DNA of 64,000 nucleotides. Source: Flavobacterium hibernum. Its GTDB lineage: Bacteria; Bacteroidota; Bacteroidia; Flavobacteriales; Flavobacteriaceae. The translations under genes were made by a program, and so were the position numbers. The stretch lies in the NCBI RefSeq assembly GCF_000832125.1, contig NZ_JPRK01000005.1:372001-436000 (forward strand), given 5' to 3'. Each line of letters begins with the position of its first letter. Positions within the stretch are counted from its first letter, which is position 1. The notes beneath the pieces were generated by a model that was not told where the DNA came from, searched no databases, and saw nothing but the letters and a program-made list of their open reading frames with translations. Positions 51,329 through 60,353 of this stretch are shown piece by piece.

Positions 51329-52723
51329 ATGAGTAAGACATTATTTGACAAAGTATGGGATTCACATGTAGTGCGTAAAATTGAAGATGGACCAGATGTG
51401 TTTTTTATTGATCGTCATTTCATTCACGAAGTGACAAGTCCTGTTGCTTTTTTAGGATTAAAAGCCAGAGGCGTTAAGGTTTTATACCCTGAACGTACTT
51501 TTGCAACTGCAGATCACAATACACCAACCATAAACCAACATTTACCAGTTGAAGATGCACTATCTGCAAATCAGCTTAAAGCTCTTGAAGATAACGCTGC
51601 CGAATACGGTATTTCGCACTGGGGATTAGGTCACATTAAAAATGGAATTGTACACGTAGTTGGTCCTGAAAATGGAATTACTTTGCCAGGTGCTACTATT
51701 GTTTGTGGAGATTCTCACACGTCTACTCACGGTGCCTTTGGAGCTATTGCTTTTGGTATTGGAACTTCTGAGGTTGAAATGGTGCTTTCTACGCAATGTA
51801 TCATGCAGCCAAAACCAAAGAAAATGCGTATTAACGTAAATGGTGAATTAAGCAAAGGTGTTGGACCAAAAGACGTTGCTCTTTATATTATTGCCCAATT
51901 AACTACTTCTGGAGGAACTGGATATTTTGTTGAATATGCAGGTGATGTTTTCGAAAACATGACTATGGAAGGCCGTATGACGGTTTGTAACTTAAGTATC
52001 GAAATGGGTGCAAGAGGTGGAATGATCGCTCCTGACCAAAAAACTTTCGATTTCCTTGAAGGACGTTTATTTGCTCCAAAAGGAGAAACTTGGGATAATG
52101 CGGTTGCTTACTGGAAAACTTTGAAAACGGATGATGATGCTGTTTTTGATGCTGAATTAAACATCAAAGCTTCAGATATTGAACCTATGATTACTTATGG
52201 TACTAATCCAGGAATGGGAATTGGTATCTCAAAACATATTCCGAATGCCAATCAAGTTGAAGGCGGTGAGGAAACTTACAAGAAATCTTTAGCTTATATG
52301 GGCTTTAAAGAAGACGACGTAATGATTGGAAAACCAATTGACTATGTTTTCTTAGGAAGTTGTACAAACGGACGTATTGAAGATTTTAGGGCTTTCGCCG
52401 AAATTGTAAAAGGAAGAAAAAAAGCAGATAATGTTACCGCTTGGTTAGTTCCGGGTTCTCACGTTGTGGAAGCTCAAATTAAAGAAGAAGGTATTTTAGA
52501 TATTCTTACCGAAGCTGGTTTTGTATTACGTCAGCCAGGTTGTTCAGCTTGTTTAGCAATGAATGATGATAAAGTTCCTGCCGGAAAATATGCAGTGAGT
52601 ACTTCAAACAGAAACTTTGAAGGTCGTCAGGGTCCTGGATCAAGAACATTATTAGCAAGTCCAATTATGGCCGCTGCAGCTGCTGTTACAGGAAAACTAA
52701 CAGACCCGAGAGAATTATTTTAG
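51329..52723 (+). CDS. leuC: 3-isopropylmalate dehydratase large subunit
   Basis: The 464-residue aconitase-family protein converts 2- to 3-isopropylmalate with LeuD. The three 4Fe-4S ligands lie in [25 protein letters not shown] and [13 protein letters not shown]. The C terminus [16 protein letters not shown] is the usual signature. It is the first gene of the cluster, preceded by a good promoter. A word-repeat hairpin separates it from leuD. Confidence 0.97.
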   Translation: MSKTLFDKVWDSHVVRKIEDGPDVFFIDRHFIHEVTSPVAFLGLKARGVKVLYPERTFATADHNTPTINQHLPVEDALSANQLKALEDNAAEYGISHWGLGHIKNGIVHVVGPENGITLPGATIVCGDSHTSTHGAFGAIAFGIGTSEVEMVLSTQCIMQPKPKKMRINVNGELSKGVGPKDVALYIIAQLTTSGGTGYFVEYAGDVFENMTMEGRMTVCNLSIEMGARGGMIAPDQKTFDFLEGRLFAPKGETWDNAVAYWKTLKTDDDAVFDAELNIKASDIEPMITYGTNPGMGIGISKHIPNANQVEGGEETYKKSLAYMGFKEDDVMIGKPIDYVFLGSCTNGRIEDFRAFAEIVKGRKKADNVTAWLVPGSHVVEAQIKEEGILDILTEAGFVLRQPGCSACLAMNDDKVPAGKYAVSTSNRNFEGRQGPGSRTLLASPIMAAAAAVTGKLTDPRELF

Positions 52724-52728
52724 ATTGG

Positions 52729-52880
52729 AGATTTTAGATTTTAGATTTCTCACTTTGCGTAATCTTCATCTAAATTTCTTCAAATAAAATGAATCAACAT
52801 TATTTAATACAAAACATTTTTAGGTTCTAAGTTTAAGTTTTCAAAAGAAAATCTAAAATCTAAAACCTAAAATCTAAAAT
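52729..52880. repeat. AGATTTT-word inverted repeat between leuC and leuD
   Basis: AGATTTTAGATTTTAGATTT (52729-52748) faces AAATCTAAAATCTAAAA (52849-52865), giving a perfect 17-bp inverted match, and a further CTAAAATCTAAAA copy follows up to about 52879. It fills the leuC-leuD gap and would be part of the polycistronic mRNA. Confidence 0.85.
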
Positions 52881-52887
52881 TTCAAAA

Positions 52888-53484
52888 ATGGCATACGATA
52901 AATTTAATATACTTACTAGTAGCGCTGTACCACTACCAATTGAGAACGTAGATACAGATCAAATCATACCAGCTCGTTTCTTAAAAGCTACAAAACGTGA
53001 AGGTTTTGGAGACAACCTTTTTAGAGACTGGAGATACAATGGAGATGATACTCCAAAGGCTGATTTCGTTTTAAACGATTCAACTTACTCTGGAAAAATC
53101 CTTGTTGGGGGAAAAAACTTCGGTTCAGGATCTTCAAGAGAGCATGCAGCTTGGGCAGTTTACGATTACGGTTTTAGAGCTGTAGTTTCTAGTTTCTTTG
53201 CAGATATCTTTAAAGGAAACTGTTTGAATATCGGTGTTTTACCAGTTCAAATTAGCCCGGAATTTGCTGAAACTATTTTCAACGCAATCGAAGCCGATCC
53301 TAAAACTGAATTAGAAATCAACTTGCCAAACCAAACCATTACTTTATTGTCAACTGGTCAACAAGAGTCTTTTGCAATTAATGGATACAAAAAGAACAAT
53401 ATGATCAATGGATTTGATGATATTGATTATTTACAAAATATTAAAGAAGATATTGTGGCTTTCGCCGATAAACTTCCGTATTAA
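52888..53484 (+). CDS. leuD: 3-isopropylmalate dehydratase small subunit
   Basis: The 198-residue protein is the swivel-domain partner of LeuC. Signatures are NVDTDQIIPARFLK near the N terminus and GGKNFGSGSSREHAAWAVYD in the middle. Length and order are standard. It is followed by a strong hairpin that may end transcription before the methyltransferase gene. Confidence 0.97.
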   Translation: MAYDKFNILTSSAVPLPIENVDTDQIIPARFLKATKREGFGDNLFRDWRYNGDDTPKADFVLNDSTYSGKILVGGKNFGSGSSREHAAWAVYDYGFRAVVSSFFADIFKGNCLNIGVLPVQISPEFAETIFNAIEADPKTELEINLPNQTITLLSTGQQESFAINGYKKNNMINGFDDIDYLQNIKEDIVAFADKLPY

Positions 53485-53506
53485 TAAAATCTCGTTCGAT
53501 CTATTA

Positions 53507-53540
53507 GACCCGACAGGTTTTTGAAACCTGTCGGGTCTTT
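53507..53540 (+). terminator. GACCCGACAGG hairpin, probable terminator after leuD
   Basis: Perfect 14-bp stem GACCCGACAGGTTT / AAACCTGTCGGGTC with a short loop and TTT after it. It belongs to the same family as 28155, 32356 and 44837. It could uncouple the second half of the leucine cluster. Confidence 0.7.
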
Positions 53541-53618
53541 CTAAATCAAATTGACCGAAGCAGCGCTTCAGAAAATAGTCCGTCAAAAAAATAAGTTTTA
53601 AAACAATCCTATTTGTAA

Positions 53619-54407
53619 ATGAAAGCCAATAAATATATTGAAAGAGACGAAAATGCAGCAAAAACATTCGACAATAGAAGTTTAGACAAAGATTATAAAA
53701 ATCTGATTCAGATTTTAAAACCCGGAATGAGCATTTTAGATATTGGTTGCGGAACTGGTTCTATTTCAAAAGACATTGCAAACAACATAGGCCCAACTGG
53801 AAAAGTTATTGGAATTGACAATACAGCTAGTTTTATAGAAAGCGGACAGGAATCTTATCAATCGGTTTCTAATTTAGAATTAATTCCAGTTGATTTATTT
53901 GATTATAATCCTGATTTAAAATTTGATTTAATTGTTTCCGCCAGAACATTACAATGGCTTAGCAATCCGAAAGAAGCTTTAATAAAAATGAAAACATTAT
54001 TAAAACCAAACGGTCAAATATCGATTTTAGATTACGATCATACCAATTTAATCTGGAATCCGTTACCTCCGGAAAGTATGCAAGAGTTTTATAAAACTTT
54101 TTTGAAATGGAGAGCAGATGCTGGGATGAACAATAAAATTGCCGAAGATTTACCTCAATTATTAAAAGAGGCAGGTTTTCACTCTATCGAGAAGATAAAT
54201 TCAGATGAAAATTACAGTAGAAAAGATTCTGATTATATATCAAAAATAGGGATTTGGTCAAAAGTAGCCGGTTCTACCCAAATGGTTGATGAAGGTTATT
54301 TAGACAATGATTTAAGAATAAAAGCTATTGAAGAATACGATAATTGGATTGAAAACTCAGCCCTTTCAATGACAATGAAATTAAATGAAGTGAGAGGAAA
54401 ACTATAA
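53619..54407 (+). CDS. Class I SAM-dependent methyltransferase
   Basis: The 262-residue protein has the SAM-binding motif ILDIGCGTGSISKDIA followed by VIGIDNTASFIESG and the post-I motif LIVSARTLQWLSNPKEAL. This is the UbiE/trans-aconitate methyltransferase type. The substrate is unknown. It lies in the leucine cluster, 34 bases before the synthase gene and behind a hairpin after leuD. It may be a later insertion, or it may act on an intermediate such as an isopropylmalate or aconitate analogue, which is speculative. Confidence 0.85.
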   Translation: MKANKYIERDENAAKTFDNRSLDKDYKNLIQILKPGMSILDIGCGTGSISKDIANNIGPTGKVIGIDNTASFIESGQESYQSVSNLELIPVDLFDYNPDLKFDLIVSARTLQWLSNPKEALIKMKTLLKPNGQISILDYDHTNLIWNPLPPESMQEFYKTFLKWRADAGMNNKIAEDLPQLLKEAGFHSIEKINSDENYSRKDSDYISKIGIWSKVAGSTQMVDEGYLDNDLRIKAIEEYDNWIENSALSMTMKLNEVRGKL

Positions 54408-54441
54408 TTTCACTTTAAAAAAAGGAATACAGACAATCAAT

Positions 54442-55962
54442 ATGGAAAAAAGAAAAATTGAAATAATGGACACAACACTCCGTGATGGTGAACAAACCTC
54501 AGGAGTATCATTTTCTGCTGCAGAAAAACTTACCATTGCACAATTGTTGTTGGAAGAATTAAATATTGATAGAATCGAAATTGCTTCGGCACGCGTAAGC
54601 GAAGGAGAATTTCAAGCCGTAAAAGGCATTACATCTTGGGCAACCGAGAAAGGATACATTGACAGAATCGAAGTGCTGTCGTTTGTAGACGGAGGCGTTT
54701 CGATAGAATGGATGAAAAAAGCGGGTGCCAAAGTGCAAAATTTATTGACCAAAGGTTCAATGAATCACTTAACACATCAATTAAAAAAAACTCCGGAACA
54801 ACACTTTTCTGAAATTGCACAAATCATCGCTTTAGCGAAAGAAAACAATATTGAAACCAATGTTTACTTAGAAGACTGGAGCAACGGAATGCGAAATTCT
54901 CCTGAATATGTTTTTCAATTTCTGGACTTTTTGTCGACGCAGCCTGTTAAAAGAATTTTACTTCCTGATACTCTAGGCGTATTAATTCCATCGCAAGCTT
55001 TCGAATTTATTTCAAAAATAAGAGTCAAATATCCACAAATACATTTTGATTTTCATGCTCATAACGATTACGATTTAAGCGTTGCCAATGTAATGGAAGC
55101 CATAAAAGCGGGTATAAACGGACTTCACGTTACGGTAAACGGAATGGGAGAACGCGCCGGAAATGCTCCGCTAGAAAGCACTGTTGCTGTAATAAACGAT
55201 TATTTACCAGAAGTAAGCATCAACATAAAAGAAACATCTTTATACACTGTAAGTAAACTAGTTGAAACTTTCACCGGATATAGAATTCCCGCAAACAAAC
55301 CAATTGTTGGCGATAATGTTTTTACACAAACCGCCGGAATCCATGCCGACGGTGACAATAAAAACAACTTATATTTTAATGATTTACTTCCGGAACGTTT
55401 TGGAAGAAAGCGAAAATATGCTTTAGGAAAAACTTCAGGAAAAGCGAATATCGAAAAAAATCTTCAGGAATTAGGTTTAAAATTAAATCAGGAAGATTTA
55501 AAATTGGTTACCCAAAGAATTATTGAACTGGGAGATAAAAAAGAAACTGTTACTAAAGAAGATTTACCATACATTATTTCTGATGTTCTGGACAGTCATA
55601 CTTATGAAGAAAAAATCACAATAGAATCTTATGTATTAATGCATTCAAAAGGAATGCGTCCATCAACCACTTTGCTTTTAAAAATTGACGGTGAAGTTAT
55701 AGAAGAAAATGCACAAGGCGACGGTCAGTTTGACGCTTTTATGAATGCTTTATCCAAAATTTATAAAAGCAAGAAACTAACACTCCCAAAACTGATTGAT
55801 TACGCCGTAAGAATCCCGCCCGGAAGTAGTTCTGATGCATTATGCGAAACCATCATAACTTGGGTAAACAACGGAAAAGAATTTAAAACAAGAGGATTAG
55901 ATTCTGACCAAACCGTTGCCGCAATTATCGCAACGCAAAAAATGTTGAATGTAATTGCTTAA
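54442..55962 (+). CDS. 2-isopropylmalate / citramalate synthase family enzyme
   Basis: The 506-residue protein has the TIM-barrel catalytic domain with MDTTLRDGEQTSGVSFSAAE at the start, the metal site in FHAHNDYDLSVANVMEAIKAG, and HVTVNGMGERAGNAPLES. A C-terminal LeuA dimer/regulatory domain (about 380-506) follows. Such enzymes condense acetyl-CoA with a 2-keto acid. LeuA (from 2-ketoisovalerate) and CimA (from pyruvate) cannot be separated with confidence by eye. The position between leuD and leuB favours the leucine role. Feedback inhibition by leucine or isoleucine is expected through the C-terminal domain. Confidence 0.88.
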   Translation: MEKRKIEIMDTTLRDGEQTSGVSFSAAEKLTIAQLLLEELNIDRIEIASARVSEGEFQAVKGITSWATEKGYIDRIEVLSFVDGGVSIEWMKKAGAKVQNLLTKGSMNHLTHQLKKTPEQHFSEIAQIIALAKENNIETNVYLEDWSNGMRNSPEYVFQFLDFLSTQPVKRILLPDTLGVLIPSQAFEFISKIRVKYPQIHFDFHAHNDYDLSVANVMEAIKAGINGLHVTVNGMGERAGNAPLESTVAVINDYLPEVSINIKETSLYTVSKLVETFTGYRIPANKPIVGDNVFTQTAGIHADGDNKNNLYFNDLLPERFGRKRKYALGKTSGKANIEKNLQELGLKLNQEDLKLVTQRIIELGDKKETVTKEDLPYIISDVLDSHTYEEKITIESYVLMHSKGMRPSTTLLLKIDGEVIEENAQGDGQFDAFMNALSKIYKSKKLTLPKLIDYAVRIPPGSSSDALCETIITWVNNGKEFKTRGLDSDQTVAAIIATQKMLNVIA

Positions 55963-55972
55963 TGTAAGGGAC

Positions 55973-56070
55973 AAAGGTTCACAGGAACAAAGGGACAAAG
56001 GCTAAAATAAAGTTTTCATCCCAACACCTCTGAACCTTTGTTCCTGTGAACCTTTGAACCTTTGAACCTT
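55973..56070. repeat. 21-bp perfect inverted repeat, GAACCTTTG word family, between synthase gene and leuB
   Basis: AAAGGTTCACAGGAACAAAGG (55973-55993) is perfectly inverted at 56035-56055 and followed by further GAACCTTTGAACCTT words. It would fold in the polycistronic mRNA just before leuB. Confidence 0.9.
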
Positions 56071-56091
56071 AAAACAATAAATATAAAAATA

Positions 56092-57153
56092 ATGAAATTT
56101 AACATAGCCCTTTTAGCCGGAGACGGAATCGGACCAGAAGTAATAAATGAAGCAGTAAAAGTATCTGATGCTATTGCAAAAAAATTCAATCACGAAATAA
56201 CTTGGACTCCTGCTCTTACTGGAGCTTGCGCAATTGATGCAGTTGGAGTTCCTTACCCAGATGAAACGCATGAAGTTTGTATGAAAGCTGATGCTGTTTT
56301 GTTTGGAGCAATTGGACACCCAAAATACGACAATGATCCAAGCGCGCCAGTTCGTCCAGAGCAAGGATTATTATTGATGCGCAAAAAACTAGGTCTTTTT
56401 GCTAATGTACGTCCTACTTTTACTTTCCCATCTTTAATTGATAACTCTCCTTTAAAAAGAGAAAGAATTGAAGGAACTGATTTGGTTTTCTTAAGAGAAT
56501 TAACTGGCGGAATTTACTTTGGAGAAAAAGGAAGAAGAGACGGCGGAGAAACTGCTTTTGACAACTGTGTTTACACAAGAGCCGAAGTTCAACGTTTAGC
56601 TAAAAAAGGTTTTGAATTGGCAATGACACGTAGCAAAAAACTATGTTGCGTTGATAAAGCAAACGTTTTGGAAACTTCACGTTTATGGAGAGAAACTGTT
56701 CAGGCTATGGAAAAAGATTATCCAGAAGTTACTGTTTCTTACGAATTTGTTGATGCTGTTGCAATGCGTTTGGTTCAATGGCCAAACTCTTATGACGTTT
56801 TAATTACTGAAAACTTATTTGGAGATATTTTAACTGACGAAGCTTCTGTAATTTCTGGTTCAATGGGATTAATGCCTTCTGCATCTGTTGGAGAGCACAC
56901 TTCATTATACGAACCAATTCACGGATCTTACCCACAAGCAACCGGATTAAATATTGCTAATCCATTAGCAACTATTTTATCTGCTGCTATGATGTTTGAA
57001 GATGCTTTTGGATTAAAAGACGAAGCGGAAGCTATACGTGCTGTAGTAAACAAATCATTAGAACAAGGTGTTGTTACTGAAGATTTAGCTGCGAAAGGAA
57101 CTAAAGCTTACAAAACCAGCGAAGTTGGAGATTGGCTTGTAGAAAATCTATAG
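56092..57153 (+). CDS. leuB: 3-isopropylmalate dehydrogenase
   Basis: The start is set at ATG 56092 (MKFNIALLAGDGIGPEV); an earlier in-frame ATG lies within the repeat. The 353-residue NAD-dependent enzyme oxidises 3-isopropylmalate with decarboxylation. Signatures are LLMRKKLGLFANVRP, ELTGGIYFGEKG, the Lys/Asp active-site region (CVDKANVLETSRLWR), and the NAD-binding YEPIHGSYPQATGLNIANP. It is last in the leucine cluster, with a terminator downstream. Confidence 0.97.
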   Translation: MKFNIALLAGDGIGPEVINEAVKVSDAIAKKFNHEITWTPALTGACAIDAVGVPYPDETHEVCMKADAVLFGAIGHPKYDNDPSAPVRPEQGLLLMRKKLGLFANVRPTFTFPSLIDNSPLKRERIEGTDLVFLRELTGGIYFGEKGRRDGGETAFDNCVYTRAEVQRLAKKGFELAMTRSKKLCCVDKANVLETSRLWRETVQAMEKDYPEVTVSYEFVDAVAMRLVQWPNSYDVLITENLFGDILTDEASVISGSMGLMPSASVGEHTSLYEPIHGSYPQATGLNIANPLATILSAAMMFEDAFGLKDEAEAIRAVVNKSLEQGVVTEDLAAKGTKAYKTSEVGDWLVENL

Positions 57154-57161
57154 TTTTATTT

Positions 57162-57214
57162 GTTTCAGGTTTCAAGTTTCAGGTTGTTGGAACATGAAAC
57201 CTGAAACTTGAAAC
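57162..57214. repeat. 17-bp perfect inverted repeat, GTTTCAAG word family
   Basis: GTTTCAAGTTTCAGGTT (57169-57185) is perfectly inverted at 57198-57214. An extra TGTTTCAGGTTTC word lies on the left. It sits just past leuB. Confidence 0.85.
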
Positions 57215-57229
57215 AATTTTTAAACAAAA

Positions 57230-57259
57230 AAAAGGGATCAACGTAAGTTGATCCCTTTT
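57230..57259. terminator. Bidirectional terminator
   Basis: Perfect 13-bp stem AAAAGGGATCAAC / GTTGATCCCTTTT with loop GTAA, between convergent leuB and the RRM gene. Confidence 0.88.
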
Positions 57260-57278
57260 ATATATTTAGAAAAAAATA

Positions 57279-57638
57279 TTAATATCCTCCTCTGTTACCA
57301 CCACGGTCATTTCCACCACGGCTGTTTCCTCCACCATAACCTCCGCGTGAATCTCCACCACGGCTGTTATTGTTGAAGCTTCTTCTTTCACCTTCAGGTT
57401 TCGGTTCAGATTTATTAACTACAATTGCACGACCTTGAACAGTAGCTCCGTTCAATTCATCAATTGCTTTTTGAGCTTCAGCATCGTTTGGCATCTCTAC
57501 GAAACCAAAACCTTTGCTTCTTCCTGTAAATTTATCAGTAATGATTTTAACTGAATCTACTGCTCCGTAAGCCTCGAAAGACTCTCTTAAATCTGCTTCC
57601 TCAATACTGAATGGAAGGCTTCCAACAAAAATGTTCAT
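57279..57638 (-). CDS. RRM-type RNA-binding protein with Gly/Arg-rich tail
   Basis: The 119-residue protein has one RNA recognition motif (about 1-80) with RNP2 IFVGSLPF and RNP1 SKGFGFVEM. A Gly-Arg-Asn-rich tail with RGGDSRGGYGGGNSRGG repeats follows. It resembles cyanobacterial and Bacteroidota Rbp proteins that bind mRNA, often in cold response. The -7 box at 57663-57670 leaves a leader of about 18 nt. Specific targets are unknown. Confidence 0.92.
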   Translation of the reverse strand: MNIFVGSLPFSIEEADLRESFEAYGAVDSVKIITDKFTGRSKGFGFVEMPNDAEAQKAIDELNGATVQGRAIVVNKSEPKPEGERRSFNNNSRGGDSRGGYGGGNSRGGNDRGGNRGGY

Positions 57639-57662
57639 ATGTACTTATTTATAATAATGTAG

Positions 57663-57670
57663 CAAATGTA
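57663..57670 (-). promoter_or_regulatory. Promoter -7 box of RRM gene
   Basis: TACATTTG on the minus strand, 24 bases before the ATG. Confidence 0.45.
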
Positions 57671-57773
57671 GTCTTATTTTTCTGTAATCTACTATATATT
57701 AGTTTATTTATGTTTTTATTTTGATTTAAAAAAAATAGAAATCAATAAAACCAAACAGTTCTAAATCAAAATT

Positions 57774-58256
57774 CTAAAGATTACTTGTTAATGCAATCGG
57801 AATTTTATAAAATACACCTTCTTTAAAGTTGACTTTTGGTTTATCTGTATTCGTTTCATCTTCATTGACAGCAATAAACTTAAAAGTTCCTGAAATCGTT
57901 TGATTCGCTACATTAAATTCAGTGATTTCAATTTGACCACTACCAACATTAGCACCAGTATAATAATCCTCTACTTGAGATGGTAGCGTGTTTGAATATG
58001 ATGCCACTGCATTATCATCAAGCCCAAGAATATAAACTTGCTCTACAGAAGATGGTGTTCTTAAAATTACTTTCTCATACCCTAAAGATCCTTCTATAGT
58101 CACACTTCCGTTTGTATTTGCATAAGCTTTATAAGTTGTAGCCCTCCAAAAAACATTGTCTTTTAAACCTTGAAATGCAGGATTATTAAATTTAACATCC
58201 TCAGTACAAGATGAAAGAACAATAAGAAGTAATGTTAATTGAAAGATTTTTTTCAT
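57774..58256 (-). CDS. Putative lipoprotein (DUF6252-like)
   Basis: The 160-residue protein has a lipoprotein signal ending VLSSC (Cys about 17) TEDVKFNNPAFQG. A beta-rich body follows (VTIEGSLGYEKVILRT; GQIEITEFNVANQTISGTF), ending in FKEGVFYKIPIAL. This pattern matches small Bacteroidota lipoproteins of the DUF6252 type as I remember them. Function is unknown. It is a single gene on the strand opposite rpsP. Confidence 0.7.
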   Translation of the reverse strand: MKKIFQLTLLLIVLSSCTEDVKFNNPAFQGLKDNVFWRATTYKAYANTNGSVTIEGSLGYEKVILRTPSSVEQVYILGLDDNAVASYSNTLPSQVEDYYTGANVGSGQIEITEFNVANQTISGTFKFIAVNEDETNTDKPKVNFKEGVFYKIPIALTSNL

Positions 58257-58394
58257 GTCTAGGGAATTTGCCGTAAAAGTACCACATTAACATAAATATT
58301 TAAAACTTAAAAGTCAAAAACATAAAAATGCAGTTATAAATTCTTCGCAAATATTTTTAATATTGTTTAAAACGCATTATTCATAAAAAAATTA

Positions 58395-58402
58395 TATCTT
58401 TG
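58395..58402 (+). promoter_or_regulatory. Promoter -7 box of rpsP operon
   Basis: TATCTTTG, 49 bases before the rpsP ATG. A TTG 29 bases further upstream is too distant to count as the -33 element. Confidence 0.5.
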
Positions 58403-58451
58403 CGCCCTTAATTAACAGAGGTCGAGTACCTCAAAATTTAATCATACGATT

Positions 58452-59012
58452 ATGTCAGTAAAAATTAGATTACAAAGACACGGTAAAAAACAAAAACCTT
58501 TTTACTGGGTTGTAGCTGCGGATGCACGCTCAAAAAGAGATGGTAAATACTTAGAGAAAATCGGTACTTACAATCCAAACACAAACCCTGCAACTATCGA
58601 ATTAAACCTTGATAGTGCTGTAAAATGGTTGCACAATGGTGCTCAACCTACCGATACAGCTAGAGCAATTCTTTCTTACAAAGGTGCTTTATTGAAACAC
58701 CACCTTGATGGAGGTATTCGTAAAGGAGCTTTAACTCAAGAACAAGCTGATGCAAAATTAGCTGCTTGGTTAGAAGCTAAAGCTGGAAAAGTTGATGCTA
58801 AAAAAGACGGTTTAACAAAAGCGCAAGCTGATGCTAAAGCTAAAGCTTTTAAAGCAGAACAAGAAGTTAACGCTAAACGTTTAGCTGCTGCAGCTCAAGC
58901 TGAAGCTGATGCTATCGCTGCTGCAACTCCTGCAGTTGAAGAAGTTGCTGAAGTAGAAGCTACTGAAGAAGCTCCTGCTGCTGAAGAGAATAACGAAACA
59001 ACTGAAGCATAA
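58452..59012 (+). CDS. rpsP: 30S ribosomal protein S16 with Ala/Lys-rich extension
   Basis: The first 80 or so residues are a normal S16 (SVKIRLQRHGKKQKPFYWVV; KYLEKIGTYNPN). The remaining 100 are an Ala/Lys/Glu-rich extension (KADAKAKAFKAEQEVNAKRL; then acidic AEVEATEEAPAAEENNE). Most bacterial S16 proteins stop near residue 80-90. I believe long forms occur in Bacteroidota, but the role of the tail is unknown. It leads the classical rpsP-rimM pair. Confidence 0.96.
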   Translation: MSVKIRLQRHGKKQKPFYWVVAADARSKRDGKYLEKIGTYNPNTNPATIELNLDSAVKWLHNGAQPTDTARAILSYKGALLKHHLDGGIRKGALTQEQADAKLAAWLEAKAGKVDAKKDGLTKAQADAKAKAFKAEQEVNAKRLAAAAQAEADAIAAATPAVEEVAEVEATEEAPAAEENNETTEA

Positions 59013-59027
59013 TTATATTTAGCGAGA

Positions 59028-59552
59028 ATGCATAAAGAAGAATGTTTTTATTTAGGTAAAATCGCTAAAAAATTTAGTTTCAAAGGTGAAGTCTTGGCTT
59101 ATTTAGACACGGACGAACCTGAGTTATACGAAAATCTGGAATCAGTGTTTGTTGAATGCAACAAACACTTGGTTCCTTTTTTTATTGAAAAAAGTTCTTT
59201 ACACAAAAACGATTTCCTTAGGATTCGTTTTGAAGACATGAATACAGAAGAAGATGCAGATGCCATTATGGGTAATGCAATTTATCTTCCATTAAGTATG
59301 TTACCAAAACTTTCCGGTAACAAATTTTATTTCCACGAAGTTATCGGTTTCGAAATCGAAGACCAACGTTTAGGTGTTTTCGGAAAAATTGTTGCCGTTA
59401 ACGACACCACTGCACAACCGCTTTTTGAAGTTTTAAATGGCGAAGTCGAAATGCTAATTCCGATGATCGATCATTTCCTTGTAAAAATTGACCGCGAAAA
59501 CAAAAAAGTAATCATGAACCTTCCTGAAGGATTGGTTGAAATGTACCTATAA
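59028..59552 (+). CDS. rimM: Ribosome maturation factor RimM
   Basis: The 174-residue protein has the N-terminal RimM beta-barrel (CFYLGKIAKKFSFKGEVLAY) and the PRC-barrel C-terminal half (LIPMIDHFLVKIDRENKKVI). It binds S19 and helps assemble the 30S head. It is 15 bases after rpsP, the standard neighbour order. Confidence 0.95.
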   Translation: MHKEECFYLGKIAKKFSFKGEVLAYLDTDEPELYENLESVFVECNKHLVPFFIEKSSLHKNDFLRIRFEDMNTEEDADAIMGNAIYLPLSMLPKLSGNKFYFHEVIGFEIEDQRLGVFGKIVAVNDTTAQPLFEVLNGEVEMLIPMIDHFLVKIDRENKKVIMNLPEGLVEMYL

Positions 59553-59641
59553 TTAGATTTTTAGACTTCTTAGATTGTTGGATTTTTAGATTATAATTAA
59601 TTTCTAAGAATTTCAATTGTTAACCCATAACCATAAATAAA

Positions 59642-60349
59642 ATGTTTCAGTTTAAGCAATTCTCTGTAAAACAAGACAAAACTGCCATGAAAGTTGGCAC
59701 TGATGGCGTTTTATTGGGCTCTTGGGCTCCAGTAAATCATAATCCTTTTAGTGTATTGGATATTGGCGCGGGAACAGGAATTATTGCTTTGATGCTCGCT
59801 CAGCGAACTCATGCCGAACAAATTGATGCTCTTGAAATTGATGAAGATGCTTATGAACAAGCTGTTGAAAATTTTGAAAACTCACCTTGGGGAGATCGTT
59901 TATTTTGCTTTCACGCAGGTTTAGATGAATTTATTGATGAACCTGAAGATGAATATGATTTAATTGTTTCTAACCCGCCTTTTTATGCCGAGGATTATAA
60001 AACAGAAAATGAACAACGCGATCTTGCTCGTTTTCAAGATGCAATGCCTTTTGAAGAAATCGTTGAAGCCGCAGATTTATTACTTTCTGAAAACGGAATT
60101 TTAGCTGTAATTCTTCCCTTCAAAGAAGAAGAAAAATTTATTGCTCTGGCAAAAGAATCCGAGTTATTCCCAACTAAAATTACACGTGTAAAAGGCACTC
60201 CAACCTCGGCAATTAAACGTAGCTTATTAGCTTTTAGCCGAAATGAAAATCCAGAAATCGAAATCGATGAATTAACAATCGAAATCGACAGACACGTTTA
60301 TACTCTTGAATACATTGAGCTTACTAAAGATTTTTATTTGAAGATGTAA
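59642..60349 (+). CDS. trmN6: tRNA1(Val) (adenine-N6)-methyltransferase
   Basis: The 235-residue protein has VGTDGVLLGSWA at the N terminus, SAM motif VLDIGAGTGIIALMLAQ, and the catalytic NPPF motif in IVSNPPFYAED, as in YfiC/TrmN6. It methylates A37 of tRNA-Val. It follows rimM after 89 bases holding a GATTTTTAGATT-type repeat. The name is based on the YfiC-like motif order. Confidence 0.88.
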   Translation: MFQFKQFSVKQDKTAMKVGTDGVLLGSWAPVNHNPFSVLDIGAGTGIIALMLAQRTHAEQIDALEIDEDAYEQAVENFENSPWGDRLFCFHAGLDEFIDEPEDEYDLIVSNPPFYAEDYKTENEQRDLARFQDAMPFEEIVEAADLLLSENGILAVILPFKEEEKFIALAKESELFPTKITRVKGTPTSAIKRSLLAFSRNENPEIEIDELTIEIDRHVYTLEYIELTKDFYLKM

Positions 60350-60353
60350 AAGC

